A stretch of DNA of 64,000 bases from Cymbidium sinense (taxonomy: Eukaryota > Streptophyta > Magnoliopsida > Asparagales > Orchidaceae), in the NCBI GenBank assembly GCA_021442155.1, contig CM038221.1, forward strand, positions 27,991,906 through 28,055,905, read 5' to 3'. The notes below the pieces were generated by a model that was given only the letters and a program-made list of their open reading frames with translations, was not told the origin of the DNA and ran no database searches. Shown piece after piece: positions 35,334 to 46,569 of the stretch. How positions within the stretch are numbered: position 1 is the first letter of the stretch; each line of letters starts with the position of its first letter. The translations under genes and the position numbers were made by a program.

Positions 35334-38203
35334 TTAATCATAACAAAATCAAGTACGGTAATTACATGTTTAATAATAGCATGAACCTCACAGAAATTGT
35401 TACACCTTTTAATATATATATATTCAAATATTATGAGGATTTCAACCTTTTAATAATTTGGTCAAATCCACCAAAAATTAATCTGATTGTATTCATATGC
35501 ATGCAGGCTTTTATTATATACAAGATTTCAAAAACATTCATAAATAATCCTTTATCATATGATAAACTTTGAGTAACTACATTCTAACAAATACTATTTA
35601 ATTGAGAGAGATTTACATACATATTATAAATTTTTATATATATCTAATATTTATTTTTTATATTTATTTATGTAATATTAAAAAATTTTAAATCACATCA
35701 AATTTATCACTATATTATCTTATTTAAAATAAAATACACATTTTTATGTGTATTTTCTTTGTGTAATTTAGCCACGAAAGAGCTTATAAGTAAACATAAA
35801 TATTTAGACATCCGATATATAAATATAAAAAGTTATATTGTTTGTATGTAAATCCTCTTAATTTTATAATTTTAATAAGTTGATTCATGCAACCATTAAC
35901 CAAATTATCTTTTAAGTGAATATATTTATTTATATAATAAAACCAAAAAAATTAATAATCGGTTTTTTCCCTTGATAATAACCAATTAATAGGCATTAAA
36001 CAATTACAAATATTAAAATGATATTTAAAATTTATTTTTCCAAAAAAAGTTAGAAATATATTGCTATTGAAAAAAAATATATATTAGGTGGTCCTGAAAT
36101 ATTTATATTAAAATGGATTTATTTTAAAGCTTGTTCTTAATTTTATGTAGTAGTATTATCCTTCCATATAATTAAATCATCACATAATTTTATGTATCTA
36201 TATATCTAGAATTTTAATTTTAATATTTATTTATATAATGGTTTAATGTCATGATCATAATAAAACATATACATAAAAAACAAATTTCTCTTTTAAAATT
36301 AATATTAGTAATATTTTTTATGTAATTTTAAAATTTTAATTAAATGCTAAGTAAGTAAATATTAATATTTAAGTAAGTGATATGTAAATATATCTTAATT
36401 ATATAAATTGCATGTAAATCTCACTATAATAAAATTATTAGATAAATACATTTAATTTATAAGGCATTCATAATAAATTGCTATATTTTTTATCAAATTA
36501 TTTAATTGTATTAAGCGATCAAATATGATGTATTAAATTAAGAACACAAGTGATAAAATAAACTTATGTTATTATTAAATATATGAGAATATATTTCAAT
36601 CATGGTGGCAAAAAAAAAGTTAATATCCATATTGATTCAAGCTTATTTATTTTGGGCTTGAATTTGTAAGAGAAATCAAGAGTCTCTACTAAAAATAGAA
36701 TTAGTAGAAGAGAAAATTTATGAATTTTTAAATTAATATTCTAGAATATTTTATAGAGAAAAGAATTAATATAAAATCAATCATGAAATTAAAAAAATAT
36801 ATATTGACATTAGTTAAAAGAAAAATTATTACTAGACTCTAATAATATAATATCATACGTTTTTAATATAATGTGTATTATTTATTAAAAAATATTGTAT
36901 ATTAAAGTCACCGCGGAGAGCCTCAAGTTGTCAGTAAAAATTTAAGTCAATAAAATCGGTCCTTGGTCTTTCCAATAGGAGAGTTTCATGTCCAGATCAA
37001 TTGTCCCGTCAAAATAATAAAAGTTTGAACCTGGGAAGGCCTACATGAGGGGACAAAGGATGATCATATCAGTTTATTGATTGTGAAGGGAATACCCGAT
37101 GCTTCTAATTAATGAACTTTATTTGAAATATTATCCATAAAATTATGTTTATTAATATATGTATAAATGCTATGTATTATCATAATTAATATTATATTAA
37201 TATTATATTAATATATACTATTTTAAAATATTTATATAATACTTTGTAATTAATATATAATAATTATATATTAACTAAATATCATTTGATATTATATTAT
37301 TAAAAAAAAGTATTAAAAAATAAATTGAGGTCAAAACTTATGATTTTAATATTTTAGATAATTGGACAACGGCCATGTGGGTATTAATTTCATAGTACCG
37401 TAGCTGCGGCCATCGGAGGGAATCTCAAACAGCTAATAAGTGCGCGCGAATTTAGTATAGGTTAACGAGCTGGCACGTGGGAAATAAATTAATTATTTTC
37501 TTTCTTTTTTAAAAAAAAATGAGGGCATTATCTTAATTCCACAAATAAAAAATGACAATTTTAAGTATGAATCAACAAAATCAAAAATTAAAAATAAAGA
37601 CAAATATCTCCAAAATAAGAGGAAAACAAACTCAAATGACCCCTAAAAAAAATGTGGGTGAGCTCAAAATGAGATCCAAAGATATGCTTCATTTAATATC
37701 ACATATTGAGAGTATAAGCAAATTTAACAAAGAATGGCAGGTTAGGTTAAGTCCCCTAGTGACTTCTTTTCTCTTGACTATTTTAGGTTTGGGTTTAGTT
37801 CTTACATGGGACTCCCCACTTAGTAGTCGCTCTAGGTCAAATAGCATCTGTTCCGCGAACGACAAACTATCACAATGATCAGTTTCATTTGAAAAGTTGT
37901 AAATCTACACGCTTTCTTTCCGGATTGATCATTATATAGATATCTTATGTTGGTTTATGCCGATAATATAATTGATACCAAAGATATGTAAGTATACGCT
38001 TTCTACTTGATACACCGCATTTATAAGCTTTTCCAAGGCTCAGATAACTCTAGCAACATCCTCAGGCACTCTATTTAATTTTTCATGTCCTTTATTTTAT
38101 CCTAAAATATAAATTTATCCCTTCTGAAAAATGAGGCTCGTTCTGCCCCTATTCTCAAAGACTAACTTTTAGCACAATTATAATAAAGTAAGAGCAAGTA
38201 AAA
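33522..38203. other. AT-rich intergenic DNA
   Basis: No gene recognised. Contents: (AAT)n at 34573-34606, (AT)n at 34829-34870 and 35240-35325. A minus-strand 74-codon frame at 34168-34392 has unknown meaning. Less AT-rich patches lie at 36905-37080 and 37365-37490, the latter with a CACGTG word. A 108-codon plus-strand frame at 37552-37878 lacks a known motif. Confidence 0.5.
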
Positions 38204-38206
38204 TAA

Positions 38207-38548
38207 CTTTGTTTGGTTGGAAGAAAACAAGAAAGTAAAGTAAATCATTTAATTTTAACTTTTGATATTTGCTTAAGTAAAGTAAATTTTCAGAATGTAA
38301 TGTATTAAATACATTACATATATCATTTTGTATTAATTCGACAATTCAAATAATAAAATAAAATATTACGCCGTCGTTAAATCACTCATTCCGCATCAAA
38401 TTCAAAATACTTTACATTACATTTTTTAAACCAAAGAAAAATAAAAATCATGAATTTGTAAAACTTTTAACCAAACAACAAAAGTAATCCTTTACTAGAT
38501 TTTTACACTTATCTTTTATATCGAGATTTTTTTCAACTAAATAGCCCC
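38207..38548. mobile_element. Tourist-like MITE, second copy
   Basis: Left CTTTGTTTGGTTGG, right CAACTAAATAGCCCC, flanked by TAA (38204-38206, 38549-38551). It shares the interior ATGAATTTGTAAAACTTT block with 33137-33518 and, in reverse orientation, with 62247-62700. Confidence 0.75.
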
Positions 38549-38851
38549 TAAGACTATCAAAAAGGCCTTGGCTATATCATTTTAGTAATAAATAAAATAA
38601 AATAACAATATGAGCCTTGAGTCCACTTAATCTATAAGGACATAATATCAAGAAGCTAGCTAGTCATCATAAAATTTTCACTTCTAAAGTTTATAATCCA
38701 CTTGATTTTCAATTTTCATCCTCAAGTAAAGCAAAGTTGCTATGCTTTTGTTAAATATTAAAAAAAAAATTATAATTTGTTAAACCTTATTGTTGCATTT
38801 TTCTACAACACTTATAATTAACATACAAAATCCCGAAATGATGCTTTAGGC

Positions 38852-39323
38852 TAGGGGAGTAAACGAGTCGAGCCGAGTGTGTCACCTTCGACATGAGCTT
38901 GAGCTTGATTAATTTATTAAGTTTGAGCTCGAGCTCTAGCTTTATTTTAAAAGTTCAAGTCAGCTCAAAAAGAGACTCATTTAGTATTGAAGAGATGTAA
39001 TATTTCTAATTTGAAAAATTATTACGATAAAATAATGAAAATTAAGTAATTTGTAGAAAAATAATGAGGAAAAACTTGATACAAGAGAATGTGATGTACT
39101 TTTTAAATATTTTTAAAAAATTTATACTTAAATTATTAAATTTTAATATTTTGTAAGTATATTTTATATTAATATTTATTAATCGAGTTGACTCATGAGT
39201 TAACAAATAGAGCTGGGGTTTACTTGAGCTTGACTAATTAGCTCATCAAGCTCAGCTCACGAGCCATTTATCAAGTCGAGTTCAGGTTGACTCGGATATC
39301 AACTTAACTCACTTACACCCCTA
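38852..39323. mobile_element. hAT-type MITE with 8-bp target duplication
   Basis: Termini TAGGGGAGTAAACGAGTCGA and CACTTACACCCCTA, flanked by CTTTAGGC (38844-38851) and CTTCAGGC (39324-39331). The interior holds GAGCTTGAGCTTGA/GCTCAAGCTC words as in the copies in units A and B. It is 472 bp, non-coding, and the cleanest member of the family in the window. Confidence 0.88.
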
Positions 39324-39589
39324 CTTCAGGCATGACCTTTTTTGATTTCTTAATAAGTAATTTTCTAAATGTCTCTTTAACTACCTAGTTGTGGACTACT
39401 CTTGTATTAATTTTTTTAAGAAATAATGAGCCTTTAGAACTTGCTTAGAACTCATAATTTTCTCCTAAAATTTTTCAAATAAAAACTATGGTACCCTCTT
39501 TATCGACTTAATTTGCATACATGAGATCAAAAAAATTTAAAAAAAAAAACTAAGATGATCAATATTAATTAGTCAACACACACACACAC

Positions 39590-39600
39590 TCTCTCTCTCT
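39590..39600. repeat. Short CA/CT microsatellite
   Basis: A CACACA run followed by a CTCTCT run around 39575-39600. Confidence 0.8.
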
Positions 39601-39694
39601 CAACTTAATTTTCTATTAGCAACAAATATCTATATAACAATTAAAAAAATATGTGAAAGATAAGTTTAGGTGGCGAAAACTAAAAATAAATATA

Positions 39695-39850
39695 TAGTAA
39701 AGGTTTTTTCGGGCCGTGGTTTTCCTCTTTTCAGATTTTTTAAGTAAAAATGGAGTTTTCATTCTTTTTAAATATCTGTGTGTCTTTGAATTTAATAGAA
39801 TTAAGACGTAAACTTTCACTCTACTGTAACTGATTTTTTAGCATGCAATA
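39695..39850 (+). mobile_element. Fragment of the Tat-element LTR (3' end)
   Basis: Matches the last 150 bp of the LTR at 13180-13335: CGTGGTTTTCCTCTTTTCAGATTTTT, TGGAGTTTTC, AAATATCTGTGTGT and ACTTTCACTCTACTGTAAC blocks in order, ending TTTAGCATGCAATA. No internal element sequence follows, so it is a truncated relic of another insertion of the same family. Confidence 0.8.
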
Positions 39851-40290
39851 ATGATGCTCTTCATTTTAATCAGATGACCTAAAAAATTAGACCTCAATTG
39901 ATTTTCATTTATATAAATTTAATATATTTTTATTTTTATATTTTGGATCTATCAGTATTGGGCCTGACAAAGTGGGGATGTCTCTGGGCCCCAGTCCAAT
40001 GATTTCACCCACTACTATTCGGGGCTCCATCAAACAACAGTATTATTGAACTTTCGGTGAGAAAAATCTTGCTCATCGTATTGAGAGTATTTTATTGATT
40101 TGAACCTCTAAAGCTTCAATAATTTGAACTATAATTCACTCGAATTGTCATAAACTCGTATACAATGTGCATTAATTGGGATGTTGAGGCCGTATACATT
40201 AACCCTTGAGTTTGGTTCGAGTACTTTCGTGTAAAGTAATCTAAATCGTCTTTTTTAGGTGTTTGATCTGATAATTCAGGTGTAAAATTT
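39851..40290. other. Intergenic DNA of mixed composition
   Basis: No feature recognised. A less AT-rich stretch (39960-40030, GGGCCTGACAAAG...GGGGCTCC) has no coding potential that I can see. Confidence 0.4.
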
Positions 40291-40326
40291 GGGAGTATTC
40301 CATTTCTCCTTTTTAGCCTGTTTTTC

Positions 40327-40370
40327 GTGTAAACGAAATACGCTCAAAAACGAGCGTATTTCGTTTACAC
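40327..40370. repeat. Perfect 19-bp inverted repeat with 6-nt loop
   Basis: Stem GTGTAAACGAAATACGCTC (40327-40345), loop AAAAAC, exact complement 40352-40370. Such a perfect stem stands out in AT-rich DNA. It may be the centre of a foldback element or a hairpin RNA. No flanking target duplication was found. Confidence 0.93.
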
Positions 40371-40373
40371 CAT

Positions 40374-40535
40374 GGAACGGAGCGGAGCGGGAAAATTTTT
40401 CGCTACGCGGAAATTTTTTTTTTCTTTTTTGTGAGGGCGGAGCGGAGGCTGCGAAAATTTTATTTTTCTTTTTTAATTTTTTTTTTCTTTTTTGGGAGGG
40501 CGGAGCGGAGGCTGGGAAAATTTTTTTTTATTTTT
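40374..40535. repeat. GGGCGGAGCGGAGGCTG tandem motif
   Basis: GAGGGCGGAGCGGAGGCTG occurs at 40433-40451 and 40496-40514 (63-bp period). A partial GGAACGGAGCGGAGCGGG lies at 40374-40391. All are followed by GAAAATTTT and T-rich tracts. It lies directly beside the perfect hairpin and probably belongs to the same element. Confidence 0.85.
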
Positions 40536-40750
40536 TTAATTTATTTTTTAATTTATTTAAATTGATGATAAATAATTCACGATAAATAAAAAAAATAAAA
40601 TAATTATTAAATTTTTCTTTATTTAATAAAAAATAATTAAAGTATAAATTATTTATTAAAGAAAAATTATTTAATAAATAAATATTAAATCTTGATGAAT
40701 AATTTATTTAATAAAAATCTTATTAATTAATTAATATTTAATATAGTAAT

Positions 40751-40755
<5 letters not shown>

Positions 40756-40799
<44 letters not shown>
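40756..40799. repeat. (AT)n microsatellite
   Basis: AT run within very AT-rich DNA. The surrounding 40540-42413 has no recognised gene. It contains a diverged direct repeat (AATTACTAATAATTAAATATT near 40870 and 40949). Confidence 0.95.
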
Positions 40800-40802
<3 letters not shown>

Positions 40803-42413
40803 TTTGGGTCATTATGTTAGTATAAAATAATAATATTCAAATAATTAATATCTTAGAAAATTTATAAATTAATTACTAATAATTAAATATTAGAAATAAA
40901 TTTTATTTGTATTTGATTTTATTTTAATATTTTAGAAAATTTGTAAATTAATTATTAATAATTAAATATTTGAAATAAATTTTATTTGTATTTGATTTTA
41001 TTTATTTTTTAGTCAAGAAAAAAATTTTATTTATAATTTATCTATATTTTATTTGATAATATTTATTTTTAATTGAATAAGGTATTGAATCTGAATATTT
41101 ACTTTATATTCATAAATATAGAATATTAAAATCTGGGTATTTCTTTTCTTTTCGTATCTTTCAATAACGAAAATATAGTTTATGTATTTCTTTTCACGTA
41201 GAATAAGCGTAAAGTATTGAGAATTATTGTATTCACTTTTCTGTGTATTTATTTCTGGCATTCTAAATCTGACCAAAAAGAAATACTTATTTAACTCCTT
41301 TATTCGACAGCTATTTAGTGTATGACCTAAAAAGTTTTTTTTTAACATAAATTCATTATAAACTTTTTAAAATTTCATTTTTTTTTAATAAAATTAAGTT
41401 TTATTTAGGGCAGTTTTTCGAATACAACTTTTTTTATGATAGCATTTTGAAAAATCTTCGTTCAAAAAATAATATTTTTTAACTTAATCTGATAGAATGT
41501 GTTGAATATCAAAAGATATCAAAAAATTATTATCTGACTTTTTAAAATAAAATTTTTTATAATATATCATAACTTTTTAAAATAATTAGTTGACACCCAC
41601 CAAAATATTTTACAAAGCAAAATGTGAAAATTTTTTGAAAAACACTATTATTTTAGTTTGATTTTAAAATTTTCAATCATACAAATTAGCTTTATCAATA
41701 TATAAAAATTTTAGTGAATCGACAAAAAAAATATACAAATATATATAATAGAGAAAATAGATTCATATAACCAATCTAACATAGCAGGACAAAAGCTTAT
41801 TATTGTCGCAATTATTGAATAAAAATATAAAGTTCATATATTTGTGTTGTTCATTTTGCATATATATTTGTGCAAGAATGAAATAGAGATTGTGTGAAAA
41901 TTGTGCATCCCCACCACACAAGATCACATTAGATGAAAACAAAAATTTTAATTTTGATTAAATTATTCTTTTTTAAGAGATTTATATACATAATATAAAA
42001 TTCTTATATATTTATGTATTTAATATCTGAACGAAAACAAATGAAAAAAATTCAATCCATTTAGAGAAGCTAATATTAATGATATTTTCAATGAAATATA
42101 TAAATTAAATGCTATATAAATAAATATATATTATTTGTAATGGTCTAGCAGCAACATCTCCATATCAATACAAGAAAATTTTGAAAAGTTCTCTTAATTT
42201 ACATTCCTTAAAACCCCATTAATGTAAATAATAGATTTCCTCCTTCCTTCTTCAACGAACTAACAAAATAAAAGATGAAATTCTACTTCCAAACTAACAA
42301 AAAATGCACACAAATTACAGCCTATCTGTGTTTTTAATGCCTCCATAAAGTTAAGCAGTTGGCCACTTCATAATCCATCCTAATTACTTCTTACCAGTTA
42401 GAAGAATCATGCA
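40800..42413. other. AT-rich DNA, including the probable 3' flank/UTR of the CCDC174-like gene
   Basis: No separate gene seen. The last few hundred bases before 42414 are less AT-rich and should hold the 3' UTR of the minus-strand gene. Confidence 0.4.
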
Positions 42414-43005
42414 TCAAGAGGAGCCATTAGCAGAAGATTTCTGGTTTGAAGTCAATCTCTCTAGCTGTTTTCTGAGGTAAGCTTGCCGGAGTTTTTCCCT
42501 TCGAGCCGCCTCTTGCTCTTGCCGCCGCAGCTTGACCAGTGTCGCCTTCTCCCTTGCTTGGCTCGCCTCTTCATGAACTTCTCTGATGGCAGAAGTTATG
42601 TGCCATGTTTAAGTAGGAAAATCATCGCAATACTAGTTTTTATGAAAGGTGAAATCATAGTAGAATGATAAATAAATAATACCTCACAAAACGCTTGTGC
42701 TCATCAGAATCTAATGTGGCGCCTGTACGCCCAGGTCCAAATGGCCTTGTGCTCAGAATGTCATCATCATTTTCACCGTATTGGTTTTCTCGAGGGTTAC
42801 TAGCAGCAGGGATTCTCTCTTCAGGCTGCTCTGGTTCGACTTTAGAGATGATTTTTTGGAAGAAATCCACGCAGTACTTCTCTCTGTCTTCCTCATCAGG
42901 GAGCTCGCCTCTAGCGAGCTTTTCATATAGTTCAGCTTTCTTCTCTAAAGCTGCATAACTTACTGAGCCATCATTCACAGCTTTCAGCTCCAGCTTGTCT
43001 CTGTA
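42414..43005 (-). CDS. CCDC174-like coiled-coil protein, last two exons
   Basis: The penultimate exon, 43005-42683, begins after a pyrimidine tract and TAG acceptor. It reads YRDKLELKAVNDGSVSYAAL, then ELYEKLARGELPDEEDREKY and later FGPGRTGATLDSDEHKRFVR. A 100-bp GT-AG intron (42682-42583) splits the Arg codon. The last exon, 42582-42414, reads EVHEEASQAREKATLVKLRR and ends QLERLTSNQKSSANGSS, stop. DGSVSYAALEKKAELYEKL, the GPGRTG motif and the Arg/Glu-rich C-terminal coiled coil match plant CCDC174-type proteins (DUF4078 family, nuclear and linked to RNA processing in animals; role in plants inferred). Both exons are undamaged, so this is the window's best candidate for an active gene. Upstream exons were not found. 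Confidence 0.8.
42583..42682 (-). other. Intron of the CCDC174-like gene
   Basis: Donor GTATTATTTATT and acceptor TTCTGCCATCAG on the minus strand. Joining restores a continuous frame (…HKRFVREVHEE…). Confidence 0.85.
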
Positions 43006-43184
43006 CTAATGGAGAAAAAAAACAGTTTAGAAGATTGGTTTGATTAAACAAGTAGCGCTGAGTCAAACGAGAAGTGAAAAGTAATCACGTGTAAATGACA
43101 TGCTCAATCTCATAAGATGGTTTCCTGTAATTAGTAATTAACTCCAGAAAAGCTCCTGACACAACACCAGCGGACCGAATGTCA

Positions 43185-43761
43185 ACAACAACAACAACAA
43201 CAAACCTTTATCCCACTATGTGGAGTTGGCTATATGAATCCTTCTTCTCCATTGTGTCCTATTGTGTCAAATTCTTATTCAATTCTAACAAATTAAGGTC
43301 ATTTTTTATACATCTTAACCAAATCTTTTTATGTCTACCTCTACCTTTCTTAACATAAGGCAAATCTAATACATCTACTATCCTAACTGGGTCATCGGAC
43401 GGCCGACGCTTTATGTGGCCAAACCATCTAAGGCAACTCTCTCTAATCTTATTAGCCACTAGAGCTACAACTTTTTCCCAAACATACTCATTTCGCATTT
43501 TATCTCTAAGAGTAAAGCCACTCATCCACCTGAGCATCCTCATCTCTGCAACACTTAACTTAGTCTTATGTTTATTGGCTAATATTCTACACCATAAATC
43601 ATTGCAGGTCTTACCACCATCTTATAAAATTTCCCTTAAGTCTAAGCGTATTTCTATCACACAACAAGCCAGATGCATTCTTCCACTTCAACCATCCAAC
43701 TTGAATTCTACTAATAACATCTCCATCTATTTCAACCATCCAACTTGAATTCCTAAGTCTA
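43185..43761 (-). mobile_element. 5'-truncated RTE LINE (duplicate of 139-713)
   Basis: The minus-strand frame at 43259-43543 reads RMLRWMSGFTLRDKMRNEYV, LRWFGHIKRRPSDDPVR and GRGRHKKIWLRCIKNDL, the RTE polyprotein C-terminus. Target duplications AGCGGACCGAATGTCA at 43169-43184 and 43762-43777 are identical. It has the same 5' rearrangement as the left copy. Confidence 0.93.
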
Positions 43762-44376
43762 AGCGGACCGAATGTCAGAGAAGAAAATCAAGACAGATTT
43801 TGAGTGTATCACTACAAAATCTAAAAACCAAGAAAGTAGGTACATTTCGGCCTACAACTGAAATTAATAACAGGATTTTTTTGAAACAGATGCTCTCATC
43901 GGCCTCATTTCCTAGTGAGAAAGTTGGATTTGTAACAAACCAAGGGTGCAAGTAACACCACCATGTACTGCAACACTCCATATCAAGATCAGAGGTGCTT
44001 TCCTTTCATTAAACAATAATTTTAGCAGACAAACAGATAGATGTTCACAAAAGTGGAAAATCACGAGGTTAGTGTTATCTCAGTTTTACCTATTCAGGTA
44101 GACCAGAAAGAATGGCATTCATCCCCTAAGTCAATATTAGTTATGGTTTGAGCATTAAAAGAAATACCATTCCCATAAGACATCAATATTAATTTAAGGG
44201 TCCTTTGGCACCAAGCATAAGGACCATAGCATAAGGACTAAAACAAAAGCAACCATCTTGCAGTAATTTGACTGAACTCCTGCAAATGATTAGGCTATGT
44301 GCTCACAAGCAAAGGAATGATATGGCTTTCAAGAGATGATTTTTGCTTTAAGAGAAATAAGTGAGAAGGGAGATGT

Positions 44377-44607
44377 TTGAGTTTGTGCAAATTATTCATT
44401 ACCCTTTTACCAACCCAAATAACAGATTTTGTAGAGGAGCATGAAAACCTTTTTATGGGAACGATGAAAGCTGTTGAATCCTTGGGAAATCAACTTTTCA
44501 TATTTGGAAAAATGGAAACAGCTTTTAAAATAGCCATTAGAGCCATCAAGAAGCATTCAGGTCCATCTAAGCCGATCTCAGGCCAGCCTCGTCCTCTAGG
44601 GGATTAA
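44377..44607 (+). other. Unassigned 76-codon open frame (right duplicate)
   Basis: Counterpart of 1338-1568, with Ala replacing Gly in KMETAFKIAI. Function unknown. On the minus strand, 45205-45414 reads NVDTHLEGLERFLRSCDEW. In the left copy (2179-2370) that frame is disrupted by single-base changes. Either may be an exon relic. Confidence 0.2.
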
Positions 44608-45833
44608 CGGGAATCCAATGTAAACGTGCTAGAAGTATCAAAATTATGGACATTTCATATCTGGGAATTCATTTTAAAGATATCTTTCCAAAGTATACTA
44701 CAGATAAAATGATGATTTTAAGATCCTGATGAAGAAAATACAAAGTCTTAAGTTTTTATCTTGTCATTTTTTAAAATATTTTATATCAATTTGACCTCAT
44801 GGGGTGTTTTGCTGTCAAGTTTGTTAATTCGTAATTGATATAGGGATGCCTTCAATCTCTTTGATAAACTACCTGAAGAGGCCCAAGCTCGTGGATAGAA
44901 GAAGCATCTAAGCGCAGCTAGAAAGGATACTTGCAAGAAGTAGCTGTGAGAGTAAAATATCAGGTACAAAATTCAGATAGGAAATAATAAAAAAAACAAA
45001 AACAAAGAACACTCAATTTGACCTTTCATAGTTCAAAATGGTTTCAAATAATCTAACTACCAGAACCAATAAAAGCCTAGTTTCAGCCATGCGATCACAA
45101 ACGAATTCCAAGATTCAAACTTGACAGTTTTTTGGGGAACCAAAACACGAAAAGTCGAAGACAAGTAGTGAAGAAGCACATGCCATGCTTGTATTCCGTC
45201 AGCATCAGCAGGTATTCCTAATCAAAGAAATTAAAGGAATAAACATGATAATTTGATTTGGGGTTGTCTGGGGAAGGAAGTAAAAGGGGGTGGAAGGGTC
45301 AGTTCTGGGAAGGGTAAGCCGCAGAAAGGAAGCCCATTCATCACAAGATCTGAGAAATCGTTCCAATCCCTCTAAATGAGTATCCACGTTATTCATTTTG
45401 TAAAAGCATCTCAAATGAAAACCACCATTGTCCTATATGCTCAGATGAGAAAATTTGAGTGTTGATGTTGAGTGGGTAATCAAAGATAATCAATCAAGAA
45501 AAATAATGCTAAAATCCACAAAATTTTAACAAATTTGTATTTTACCAATGCTAAGAAATTCCTAGAAGCAAGCCATCATAAGCAAACCTGATTGTTGTCA
45601 CTCACTCATCCAAAAAGTGACACCATAATTTAACCCAATATTGCTAACTAGGCAAGGAATTAGCTAGGTTGTCCCTTGCAGGTGGCATGGTACAACTTAA
45701 CGCAATTGAAGTAAAAAATGTGTAAAAATTAAATTTTGCTAAATATAATTTCAGAATTTAAGAGATGATAAAGTTAATAGGTGCAATCATTAGAAGAGAA
45801 GCAATTACATAAATGCATGAAATTAAATGAACA

Positions 45834-45837
<4 letters not shown>

Positions 45838-45894
<57 letters not shown>
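45838..45894. repeat. (AT)n microsatellite (right duplicate)
   Basis: Counterpart of 2772-2812, longer by about 16 bp. Confidence 0.97.
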
Positions 45895-45898
<4 letters not shown>

Positions 45899-46235
45899 AC
45901 ATAACACACAAAAGTATTAAGGAATGTTACAAACTATAGTATGTTTGAAGGTTAAAAATACAAATGGCTTTGGGTAGTAGTAGATAGACATTTGAAAGAT
46001 AAAAGGCTCTTTGGTATCACTTTTGTTTTATATTTTATATTTTTTATACTATTTTTAAAAACATGATTGTTCAATGTGTTTTTTAAGTATTTTATTTTTT
46101 ATTTTTAAAAATAAATAAAATAATTTTTAAAAACACTCAGAATAGTTTTTAAAAGTTTTAAGTGCTTTTAAAATAATAATTACCATCAAATATGTTTTAT
46201 TTTGAAACAAACATAAACAAAAAAATAATAATATT

Positions 46236-46260
46236 AATCATAAAACAAAAGTGATCCCAA
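46236..46260. other. Empty target site of the Tat-type LTR element
   Basis: Reads AATATTAATCATAAAACAAA as one piece. In the left copy the same sequence is split after ATCAT by the 10.2 kb element and resumes at ATCAAAAAACAAAAG. Only one copy of the 5-bp target is present here, as expected if no insertion ever occurred. Confidence 0.88.
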
Positions 46261-46569
46261 ACAGCATTTTCTATATATTTGTGTTTGATCTCTCATTGAG
46301 AAAGTTTTATATTGTGTTCTGGATCAAACTTTTAGAAGATAAATTAGTTTTAAATATTATACATTATCCATAAATTTCACTCTCATTTTGCAAAGACTTA
46401 AGAACTAGCTCTAGGTTTCTCATATCTGCAAGCACCTATGATTAATTACTTCTACCAGTGATGAGTGATAACTTTCAATTAATACTAGTTGTCGGATCAC
46501 TAATAACTTAGTAAATACTAATAGTAGTTTATATAAATAAGTATACAAAAAAATATTTTAAAGTATTTT

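Noticed and set aside
37435..37500. G-box (CACGTG) as a gene promoter
   Set aside because: Single 6-bp word with no recognisable gene downstream.
37552..37878. 108-codon plus-strand frame as a gene
   Set aside because: No known motif, low-complexity Lys/Asn-rich start and no splice or codon-use support.
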